From assembly GCA_021811025.1 (NCBI GenBank), contig JAJZPX010000104.1:1-6940 (forward strand): 6,940 nt of DNA. The letters are read 5' to 3'. Positions 1 to 6,665 of the stretch are shown one piece after another (the stretch's first letter is position 1; every line of letters starts with the position of its first letter). The position numbers were made by a program, and so were the translations under genes. Below the pieces are notes generated by a model. It had not been told where the DNA came from, did no database searches, and worked only from the letters and a program-made list of their open reading frames with translations. The stretch is from Actinomycetes bacterium. GTDB taxonomy: Bacteria > Actinomycetota > Coriobacteriia > Anaerosomatales > JAJZPX01.

Positions 1-652
1 TGGGGAGTACGTGACGGCGCACGGTCTCGTCGGCGGCATCCAGTGCGAGCGCAAGCTCGTCATGCCGGGCAACCACGACGCGCGCAACGTGGGCGACGTG
101 CACTTCGAGGACCTCTTCGGCGCGCGCAGCACCGAGCTCGTCTTCGACGGCGTGCGCGTGCTGACGCTCGACAGTTCGGAGCCTGATCTCGACGATGGGC
201 GCGTCGGGCGCGAGCGGCACCGGTGGGTAGAGGAGCGCTTCAGCGACCCCGAGGAGTTCAAGGTGGTGTGCCTGCACCACCACCTCGTGTCCGTCCCCGG
301 GACCGGGCGCGAGCGCAACATCGTCATGGACGCGGGCGACTTCCTCCGAGTGCTCGCGGCCACCGGCGTCGACCTCGTCCTTTGCGGGCACAAGCACGTC
401 CCGCACGTGTGGCGCCTCGAAGACATGCTCATCGTGAACGCGGGAACCGCCTGCACCACCCGCGTCCGCGGCCGCGTCAAGCCCTGCTACAACGTCGTCG
501 AGATCGAGGACGACCGCGTCAAGGTAACGCTGCGGCACCCGTTCGGCGGCGGCGACATCGTTGCTGACATGCGGCGCGAGTCGCACGCGGCGTGCCCCTG
601 GCGCCCGGCTCCGCCTCCCGCGGCGCTCGTCGAGGAGGAGGCCGGCGAGTGA
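1..652 (+). CDS. Metallophosphoesterase, calcineurin-like (5' truncated)
   Basis: This is the C-terminal part of a calcineurin-like metallophosphoesterase. The frame is open to the left edge (first full codon at 2) and the true start lies outside. Visible family motifs are GNHD (68–79), a triple-histidine segment LHHHLV (272–289) and GHKHVPH (386–406). These supply the metal-ligand Asn/His and the His ligands of the dinuclear centre. The N-terminal DxH and GD motifs must lie upstream of the window. The layout resembles class III cyclic-nucleotide phosphodiesterases (CpdA/Icc-like), but the substrate cannot be read from sequence. The last 25 or so residues are a Pro/Ala/Glu-rich tail without motifs. 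The TGA stop (650–652) overlaps the GTG start of the cDPG synthetase, implying translational coupling. A role in cDPG turnover is only an inference. The family call is secure and the function open. The GTG at 11 is probably an internal codon, not the start. Confidence 0.85.
   Translation, partial: GEYVTAHGLVGGIQCERKLVMPGNHDARNVGDVHFEDLFGARSTELVFDGVRVLTLDSSEPDLDDGRVGRERHRWVEERFSDPEEFKVVCLHHHLVSVPGTGRERNIVMDAGDFLRVLAATGVDLVLCGHKHVPHVWRLEDMLIVNAGTACTTRVRGRVKPCYNVVEIEDDRVKVTLRHPFGGGDIVADMRRESHAACPWRPAPPPAALVEEEAGE
632..640 (+). promoter_or_regulatory. Ribosome binding site that fixes the GTG start of cDPG synthetase
   Basis: GAGGAGGAG contains a full AGGAGG core at 633–638, ten bases ahead of the GTG at 649. 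It lies inside the end of the phosphoesterase gene. It favours the GTG over the in-frame upstream ATG at 592, which would add 19 low-complexity Arg/Gly/Ala residues and has no comparable site. Confidence 0.75.
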
Positions 653-1986
653 GGGTCGTCGCTCTCATAGACGGCGAGCACTACCCGCCCGTGGTCCGCG
701 CGGCGCTCGCGGACCTCGCGCGCGAGCACGACGTGGCCGGGGTCGCGTTCATCGGCGGCGCGGAGAAGATCGACGCCGAGGGCGGGCTGGACGCCTACGG
801 GTTCCCCGTCGTCCGCGAGGACTCGGCCGAGGAGACGCTCGCTTCGGCGATCGCGCGCTTCGCGCCGGAGGCGGCCGTCGACCTCTCGGACGAGCCCGTC
901 GTCTCGGCGCGCGCGCGCTTCCGCCTCGCGTGCGTCGCGCTGCTCCGAGGCGTCGCGTACCGCGGCGCGGACTTCGCGTTCGCGCCCGCCCCCGAGCTCG
1001 CCGTGCGAACGCCCACCCTCGGCGTCATCGGGACGGGGAAGCGGGTGGGCAAGACCGCGGTCTCCGCGCACGTCGCGCGCCACCTGAAGGCCGCCGGCCT
1101 CGACGTCGTGGTGCTCGCGATGGGCCGCGGGGGTCCCGCGGAGCCGGAGCTCATCCGTGGCGACGAGGTGGCGCTCACCACGGCCGACCTGCTCGCGCTG
1201 GCCGCCGAAGGCGTGCACGCCGCCTCCGACAACTACGAGGACGCGGTGATGAGCCGCGTGGCGACGGTGGGGAGCCGCCGGTGCGGCGGCGGCATGGCGG
1301 GCGCGGTGTCGTACGGCAACGTGCGCGAGGGCGCGGAGCTGGCGGACGGCCTCGGCAAGCAGCTGCTGGTGCTCGAGGGATCCGGCGCCGCGATCCCGCC
1401 CGTCGCGCGCGACGCGTGCCTGCTCGTGGTCGGCGCCGCGCAGGGCGCGCCGTACGTGCTCGACTACTTCGGCCCGTATCGCCTCGGGCTGGCCGACGCC
1501 GTCGTGATCGCCGGGGCGGAGGAGCCGTTCGCCTCGCCCGAGGACGTCGAGGAGGTGCGCGCCGCCGTCGCCGGGCTGCGTCCCGAGCTGCCCGTCGTGC
1601 CGGTCACCTTCCGCCCGCGTCCGCTCGGCGACATCTCGGGGCTTTCCGTGTTCTTCGCGACGACCGCGGCGGGTATCATCCTGCCGAGGCTCGTCGAGCA
1701 TCTCGAATCCTCGTGCGACTGTTCCGTGGTCGCGGCGAGCCCGCATCTCTCGGACCGTGCCGCGCTGCGCCGCGACCTCAGGGCCGCGGCCGGCATGTTC
1801 GACGTCATCGTCACCGAGCTCAAGGCTGCCGCGATCGACGTGGCGGCGGCGGCGGCCGAGGAGGCGGGGGTGCCGACGGTGCTGTGCGACAACGTGCCGG
1901 AGGCCGTCGAGGGGGACCTCGACGCGCTGATCGGCGAGCTTGCCGAGGCCGCGCTGGAGCGCGGGCGAGCGAGGAACGAGGTCTAG
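649..1986 (+). CDS. cpgS: Cyclic 2,3-diphosphoglycerate synthetase
   Basis: A 445-residue protein recognised as cyclic 2,3-diphosphoglycerate synthetase, which uses ATP to close 2,3-diphosphoglycerate into the intramolecular pyrophosphate cDPG in the cytoplasm. The N-terminus starts directly with the family signature RVVALIDGEHYPPVV. A BioD/CobQ-style nucleotide-binding loop, GTGKRVGKT, is at residues 128–136 (G-x5-GKT spacing, not classical G-x4-GKT). Other landmarks are a Gly/Cys-rich segment RRCGGGMAGAVSYGNVREG, then LEGSGAAIPPV and APYVLDYFGPYR, which resemble the dethiobiotin-synthetase-like fold. Length is close to the roughly 460 residues of the methanogen enzyme. The GTG start overlaps the upstream stop (GTGA) and is supported by the site at 632–640. 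The 2-phosphoglycerate kinase that makes its substrate begins three bases after the TAG stop, which strongly supports the call. No experimental function is known to me for this bacterial branch. Confidence 0.92.
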   Translation: MRVVALIDGEHYPPVVRAALADLAREHDVAGVAFIGGAEKIDAEGGLDAYGFPVVREDSAEETLASAIARFAPEAAVDLSDEPVVSARARFRLACVALLRGVAYRGADFAFAPAPELAVRTPTLGVIGTGKRVGKTAVSAHVARHLKAAGLDVVVLAMGRGGPAEPELIRGDEVALTTADLLALAAEGVHAASDNYEDAVMSRVATVGSRRCGGGMAGAVSYGNVREGAELADGLGKQLLVLEGSGAAIPPVARDACLLVVGAAQGAPYVLDYFGPYRLGLADAVVIAGAEEPFASPEDVEEVRAAVAGLRPELPVVPVTFRPRPLGDISGLSVFFATTAAGIILPRLVEHLESSCDCSVVAASPHLSDRAALRRDLRAAAGMFDVIVTELKAAAIDVAAAAAEEAGVPTVLCDNVPEAVEGDLDALIGELAEAALERGRARNEV

Positions 1987-1989
1987 CCG

Positions 1990-2910
1990 ATGGCCGCGAA
2001 CCCCCCGATCCTGATCTCCGACGACATCCACGGCCTGCCTTTCAGCAAGGGGCTGCTCGCGCAGTCCTTCATGTCCGCCGGGCTCGCGCCGGCCAGGGCC
2101 TACGCCGCCGCGAAGCAGGTCGAGGACCGGCTTCGCGAGACCGGCGACATGCCCGTCAGCATCGGGAAGCTTCGGGCGTTGGCCTCGAATGTGCTGGAGG
2201 AGAGCGCGGGACGCGAGGTCGCGTCGCGGTACCGCAAGCTGCAGGAGCTGCTCCGGCTCGACAAGCCCCTCGTCATCATGGTCGGCGGGACCACCGGCGT
2301 GGGGAAGTCGACCATCGCGACGGAGATCGCGCACCGGCTCGGCATCACGCGCATTGTCTCGACGGATTCCATTCGTGAGGTAATGCGTGGTATCTTCTCC
2401 AAGGAACTGATGCCGGCCATCTACGAGAGCTCCTTCAACGCGTGGAGAGGCCTGCGAGTCCCGGTGCCCCACGGCGCCAACCCCGTCATCGTCGGATTCC
2501 GCGAGCAGACGGCCGCAGTCGTGACGGGGATCAAGTCTCTGGTGGATCGTGCTGCCACCGAAGGTGTCAGCATGGTTATCGAGGGTGTCCACATCGTCCC
2601 CGGGTACCTAGACGCCTGCGTGCTGTGCGACGCGCGCGTCGTGCAGCTGGTGATCGCGGTGGACGACGAGGACACTCACAGGAGCCACTTTTACATCCGC
2701 GAGGTGCAGACCGACGGGACCCGGGCGTTCGAGAAGTACCGGGCCAACTTCGCGAACATCCGGCTTCTCGGCGGTTACATCGAGGACCTCGCGAAGGAGC
2801 ACGGCATCCCGGTCGTGCACAGCCACCAGCTGGACAGGACCGTGGCGGACACGCTCGAGCGAGTGGTGAACGCCGTCATCGGGGACGAGGCGTCACCGTC
2901 GTCGCCCTGA
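1990..2910 (+). CDS. 2-phosphoglycerate kinase
   Basis: A 306-residue kinase of the archaeal-type 2-phosphoglycerate kinase family, which phosphorylates 2-phosphoglycerate with ATP to give 2,3-diphosphoglycerate, the precursor of cDPG. Residues from about 8 to 60 look like the N-terminal ATP-cone-type region of the family (ILISDD…LPFSKGLLAQSFMSAGL…AYAAAKQVEDRL). The kinase domain follows, with a classical Walker A GGTTGVGKST at residues 99–108, then STDSIREVMR and the conserved SFNAW segment, and later VIEGVHIVPGY. Length matches the methanogen enzymes (about 300 residues). A GAGG at 1978–1981 sits eight bases before the ATG. The gene directly follows cDPG synthetase, so the two-step pathway is complete. 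Some codons between about 2350 and 2600 (ATT, GGT, GTA, GTT) are less GC-rich than in neighbouring genes. The C-terminal tail DEASPSSP is probably disordered. Confidence 0.93.
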   Translation: MAANPPILISDDIHGLPFSKGLLAQSFMSAGLAPARAYAAAKQVEDRLRETGDMPVSIGKLRALASNVLEESAGREVASRYRKLQELLRLDKPLVIMVGGTTGVGKSTIATEIAHRLGITRIVSTDSIREVMRGIFSKELMPAIYESSFNAWRGLRVPVPHGANPVIVGFREQTAAVVTGIKSLVDRAATEGVSMVIEGVHIVPGYLDACVLCDARVVQLVIAVDDEDTHRSHFYIREVQTDGTRAFEKYRANFANIRLLGGYIEDLAKEHGIPVVHSHQLDRTVADTLERVVNAVIGDEASPSSP

Positions 2911-2943
2911 TCGGACGGACACGGACGAGGAGGAAGTGAGGGC

Positions 2944-3602
2944 ATGAAGTTCTTCCTGGACACGGCGGACATCGCCGAGATCGAGGAAGCCGAGAGCTGG
3001 GGGGTGCTGTCGGGCGTCACCACGAACCCGACGCTGTACTCCCGCATCGGCGGGAAGCTGGCGAACTTCCACGAGCACGTCAAGTCGATCTGCTCGATCG
3101 TCGGCGGGCCGGTTTCGGCCGAGGTGGTCTCGCTGGAGCGCGACGGGATGATCCGCGAGGGCGAGGAGCTCGCGGCGCTCGCGCCGAACGTGGCCGTCAA
3201 GGTCCCGGTCACGCCCGAGGGGCTCGCGGCGATCAAGGCGCTGTCGGCGAAGGGCGTCTCGATCAACACCACGCTGTGCTTCACCGTCCCGCAGGCGCTT
3301 CTCGCCGCGCGAGCGGGCACGCGCTACGTCAGCCCGTTCGTCGGACGTTTCGACGACATCTCGGAGGACGGCATCGAGCACCTCGGCAGGACCGTCGCAG
3401 CGCTTGCGAACTACGACTTCGGGCACCCCGTCGAGGTGATCGCGGCATCGATCCGCTCCGCGAACCACGTCACGCAGGCCGCGTTGCTCGGTGCGGACAT
3501 CGCCACCGTGCCGTTCGCGGTCCTGAAGAACCTCGTGAAGCATCCGCTCACTGACCGAGGCCTGGACGCGTTCCTGGCCGATTGGGAGAAAGTCAAGAAC
3601 TC

Positions 3603-3606
<4 letters not shown>
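2944..3606 (+). CDS. tal: Transaldolase, small TalC/FSA-type
   Basis: A 220-residue single-domain TIM-barrel enzyme of the transaldolase / fructose-6-phosphate aldolase family, moving a dihydroxyacetone unit between sugar phosphates in the non-oxidative pentose phosphate pathway. It opens with KFFLDTADIAEI and carries GVTTNPTL near residue 24. The Schiff-base lysine is K86 in NVAVKVPVTPEG. Active-site positions look transaldolase-like: E60 (SAEVVS) where E. coli FsaA has Q59, S130 where FsaA has A129, and F132 (SPFVGRFDD) where FsaA has Y131. True transaldolase activity is therefore more likely than F6P aldolase. An AGGAGGAA site (2928–2935) stands eight bases before the ATG, after a 33-base gap from the kinase gene. 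Its stop overlaps the rho start (ATGA). A tal homologue also lies upstream of rho in Bacillus subtilis, so this may be old gene order rather than a link to cDPG. Confidence 0.93.
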
Positions 3607-4961
<1,355 letters not shown>

Positions 4962-4983
4962 GTAGCCGCTCCGGCACGTCGTG

Positions 4984-4992
4984 TGCTACCAT
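4984..4992 (+). promoter_or_regulatory. Candidate extended -10 promoter for rpmE
   Basis: TGCTACCAT lies in the 82-base gap between rho and rpmE and fits an extended -10 element (TGn plus a TACCAT hexamer, matching TAnnAT). No convincing -35 is seen 16–18 bases upstream. Initiation would fall near 4999, giving a leader of about 45 bases that contains the hairpin at 5007–5029. The same TGCTA..AT shape recurs ahead of thyX. Called by eye only. Confidence 0.4.
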
Positions 4993-5006
4993 CTGGCGGC
5001 TGTGAC

Positions 5007-5029
5007 GCGGCCGGTCGGAAACCGGCTGC
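5007..5029 (+). promoter_or_regulatory. Hairpin in the rpmE leader, candidate L31 autoregulatory site
   Basis: A nine-pair stem (GCGGCCGGT with ACCGGCTGC, one G·U) closes a five-base loop CGGAA. It ends three bases before the GAGGAGGA ribosome binding site of rpmE. There is no T-run, so it is not an intrinsic terminator. Its position suits an RNA element controlling access to the ribosome binding site. L31 mRNA leaders have been described in several bacterial groups, but I cannot say whether this belongs to one of those motifs. Confidence 0.5.
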
Positions 5030-5032
5030 AAC

Positions 5033-5040
5033 GAGGAGGA
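5033..5040 (+). promoter_or_regulatory. Ribosome binding site of rpmE
   Basis: GAGGAGGA with an AGGAGG core (5034–5039) stands four bases from the ATG at 5044. It selects this start over the in-frame GTG at 4981, which would add 21 residues unlike L31 and lies across the candidate promoter. The spacing is shorter than usual and the site abuts the leader hairpin. Confidence 0.75.
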
Positions 5041-5043
5041 ATC

Positions 5044-5466
5044 ATGCGAAACGGAATCCATCCCGACTACGTCGAGGCCAAGGTGACCTGCTCCTGCGGG
5101 AACACCTTCACGACGCGGTCGACGAAGAATGAGCTCCACGTCGAGCTCTGCAACAAGTGCCACCCGTTCTACACCGGCCAGCAGAAGTTCGTGGACACGG
5201 GCGGGCGCGTCCAGCGCTTCGCCGACAAGTTCGGCAACGCTGCCGAGCGAGTGGCCGCGAAGCAGGCCGCGGAGCGCGAGGCGCGCCAGAAGGCGGCCGA
5301 GGAGGCCGCCGAGGCCGCGCGCGCGGCGCGCGCCCACAAGGAGTCGCGCAAGGCCGACAAGGCCGCGCGCCACGAGGTCGAGCAGGCCACGAAGGCCGGC
5401 GAGGCCGACGCCGCCGGCGATGCGGTGCCCGAGACCTCGGACGAGGGCGAGGGCGGCGAGGAGTAA
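5044..5466 (+). CDS. rpmE: 50S ribosomal protein L31 with long C-terminal extension
   Basis: Ribosomal protein L31 of the large subunit (it bridges the central protuberance to the small-subunit head). Residues 1 to about 70 are a normal L31: MRNGIHPDY, the zinc-binding cysteines C16, C18, C36 and C39 (CxC…CxxC, so the zinc-containing type) and NKCHPFYTGQQKFVDTGGRV. Family members usually stop near residue 70, whereas this one has 140. The second half is Ala/Glu/Lys/Arg-rich, probably one long charged helix (about 70–115), ending in an acidic Asp/Glu/Gly tail. The extension reads in frame without break to the TAA and keeps the local codon style, so a frameshift is unlikely. The gene sits directly after rho, as in many Gram-positives. 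It appears to have its own promoter and leader and a terminator after it, so it may be expressed separately from rho. Confidence 0.96.
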   Translation: MRNGIHPDYVEAKVTCSCGNTFTTRSTKNELHVELCNKCHPFYTGQQKFVDTGGRVQRFADKFGNAAERVAAKQAAEREARQKAAEEAAEAARAARAHKESRKADKAARHEVEQATKAGEADAAGDAVPETSDEGEGGEE

Positions 5467-5478
5467 GGCCTGGACGGC

Positions 5479-5487
5479 TGCTAGAAT
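5479..5487 (+). promoter_or_regulatory. Candidate extended -10 promoter for thyX
   Basis: TGCTAGAAT is a good extended -10 element (TGn followed by TAGAAT, five of six matches to TATAAT). No -35 hexamer is evident upstream. Initiation would fall near 5494, inside the left arm of the terminator hairpin at 5488–5516. New transcripts would then lack most of that arm and escape the terminator. Called by eye only. Confidence 0.5.
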
Positions 5488-5516
5488 GGGGAGGCGAGGG
5501 AATCTCTCGCCTCCCT
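5488..5516 (+). terminator. Intrinsic-type terminator hairpin after rpmE
   Basis: A perfect ten-pair stem (GGGAGGCGAG at 5489–5498 with CTCGCCTCCC at 5506–5515) begins 23 bases after the rpmE stop. With a G·U pair and a G-C pair inside and a G·U outside it reaches 13 pairs around an AAT loop. The downstream tract (TTCGCGTTC) is only weakly T-rich, so release may be partial. It separates the rpmE unit from thyX. Confidence 0.75.
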
Positions 5517-5526
5517 TCGCGTTCAC

Positions 5527-5533
5527 GGAAGGA
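5527..5533 (+). promoter_or_regulatory. Ribosome binding site supporting the TTG start of thyX
   Basis: GGAAGGA stands 11 bases ahead of the TTG at 5545. No ATG, GTG or TTG exists in this frame between the site and 5545, and the protein from the TTG begins exactly as ThyX proteins do. The uncommon start codon is therefore well supported. Confidence 0.65.
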
Positions 5534-5544
5534 TCTCGCGTCTC

Positions 5545-6222
5545 TTGGACGTCCGTCTTCTGAACCACACGCCCGACCCCGAGCGGGCAATAGCGGCCGC
5601 CGCGCGGCTGTGCTACGCGCCTGTCGGCGCGGCCGAGCTGCTCGACGCGATGTCCGACGACGCCGTGCGCAAGGTGCTGCGCACGATCCTGCGCTCCGGA
5701 CACCTCTCCGCGCTCGAGCACGCCAGCTACACGTTCGCGATCGACGGCGTCTCGCGCGCGCTCACGCACCAGCTCGTGCGGCACCGACTCGCCAGCTACA
5801 ACCAGCAGTCGCAGCGCTACGTGAAGGCGGAGCGGGAGGCGTTCGTGGTGCCTCCGACGGTGCTGGCCGACGAATGCGCGTCCGACGCGTTCGACGCGGC
5901 CATGCGCGCGGCCTGGGAGTCGTACCGCTCGCTGCTCGCCGCCGGGATACCGGCGGAGGACGCCCGCTACGTCCTGCCGAACGCGGCCGAGAGCAAGATA
6001 GTCGTTACGATGAACTGCCGCGAGCTGCTGCACTTCCTCACGCTTCGGTGCTGCAAGCGCGCGCAGTGGGAGATCCGCGAGCTCGCACTGACGATGCTCG
6101 CGCTGGCCGAGCCCACCGCCCCATACATCTTCATGGACGCCGGCGCCGCGTGCAGGCGCGGTCCCTGCCCGGAAGGCTCGATGACGTGCGGCGAGCCCTA
6201 TCCGAAGGCGCCGAAGCGATGA
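5545..6222 (+). CDS. thyX: Flavin-dependent thymidylate synthase ThyX
   Basis: ThyX methylates dUMP to dTMP using methylenetetrahydrofolate, NADPH and FAD, independent of the classical ThyA/DHFR cycle. The 225-residue protein begins with the family pattern VRLLNHTPDPE and ARLCYAP. It has SGHLSALEHASYTF (H53), the diagnostic ThyX motif RHRx7S at residues 79–89 (RHRLASYNQQS, then QRY), and NCRELLHFLTLR with R168 at the position of the dUMP-binding arginine of the Thermotoga enzyme, followed by AQWEIRELA. Start is TTG. A cysteine-rich tail (C203-x4-C208-x6-C215), together with the C169–C170 pair next to R168, could form a metal site, though that is inference. The gene follows the rpmE terminator and probably has its own promoter. 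Its stop overlaps the next start (ATGA). In Bacillus subtilis the gene after rpmE is tdk, also for dTMP supply. Confidence 0.96.
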   Translation: MDVRLLNHTPDPERAIAAAARLCYAPVGAAELLDAMSDDAVRKVLRTILRSGHLSALEHASYTFAIDGVSRALTHQLVRHRLASYNQQSQRYVKAEREAFVVPPTVLADECASDAFDAAMRAAWESYRSLLAAGIPAEDARYVLPNAAESKIVVTMNCRELLHFLTLRCCKRAQWEIRELALTMLALAEPTAPYIFMDAGAACRRGPCPEGSMTCGEPYPKAPKR

Positions 6223-6665
6223 GGCGCGGGCTCGATCAGGGCGTGGTCGCCACGTTCATCTTCGCTCCGCCGGTCGCCGCGGTCTTGTGGCTGCTGTTCC
6301 TCTCCGGCCGGTTCGACGACGTCGCGGCGGCGGTGCTCTGGGTGTTGTTCCTCCTCGCGCTTCGGCCGCTCGTCTGGCACTGGGCCGCGAGCCGCGACCG
6401 GCTCTCGCCCGAGCGCGCGACGGCGTACCGCGAGCGCGAGCGGCACTCGGTGAACACTGCGTTCGCCGCCGCGGTCCTGGTCGGCCTGGCCGCATTCGAC
6501 GTCCTGCGCCTGCCCGGAGCCCCGTACTGGACCGACCAGCCGCGCGCGTCGTTCGCGCTCGTGCCCGTGCTCGCGTACCTGCTCTGGCTCGCGCTTCACG
6601 CCGACATCCCGGCCGAGGTCTCCGCCGGATACCGGCGGCTGTTCGGCGCGAAGGAAGGACCATAG
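6219..6665 (+). CDS. Hypothetical integral membrane protein, four predicted helices
   Basis: I do not recognise this 148-residue protein. It starts at the ATG overlapping the thyX stop (ATGA), so it is probably translated by coupling, and its TAG stop shares a base with the GTG of the DUF1385 gene. Four hydrophobic segments are visible: residues about 8–28 (FIFAPPVAAVLWLLFL), 35–54, 80–97 and 110–128. A strongly charged, Arg-rich loop (about 58–78, with SRDRLSPERATAYRERERH) lies between helices two and three and is likely cytoplasmic. There is no signal peptide and there are no catalytic-looking motifs. The open frame continues far upstream through thyX and rpmE, but that part is an out-of-frame shadow. 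The position between thyX and DUF1385 gives no clear functional hint. Codon style matches its neighbours. Confidence 0.8.
   Translation: MRRGLDQGVVATFIFAPPVAAVLWLLFLSGRFDDVAAAVLWVLFLLALRPLVWHWAASRDRLSPERATAYRERERHSVNTAFAAAVLVGLAAFDVLRLPGAPYWTDQPRASFALVPVLAYLLWLALHADIPAEVSAGYRRLFGAKEGP

Noticed and set aside
592..648. Upstream in-frame ATG for the cDPG synthetase.
   Set aside because: The added 19 residues are Arg/Gly-rich and unlike the family N-terminus. The GTG at 649 has the better ribosome binding site and the stop-start overlap.
561..2378. A 605-codon plus-strand frame overlapping the synthetase and kinase.
   Set aside because: It is an Arg/Ala/Gly-rich shadow in the wrong frame with no family motif, whereas the overlapping frames encode recognised enzymes.
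487..2592. A 701-codon open frame on the minus strand across the phosphoesterase, synthetase and kinase genes.
   Set aside because: Its product is Arg/His/Asp-rich low-complexity sequence without domains, antisense to three clearly conserved proteins. Long shadow frames are expected at this GC content.
4964..5001. Inverted repeat AGCCGC…GCGGCT after rho as a rho terminator.
   Set aside because: The arms are six bases with a 26-base loop and no T-run follows, so it does not look like an intrinsic terminator. It is kept only as a possible part of the rpmE leader.
5157..6218. Long upstream extension of the membrane protein frame through rpmE and thyX.
   Set aside because: It translates to Arg/Gly-rich shadow sequence. 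The hydrophobic, sensible protein begins at the ATG at 6219.
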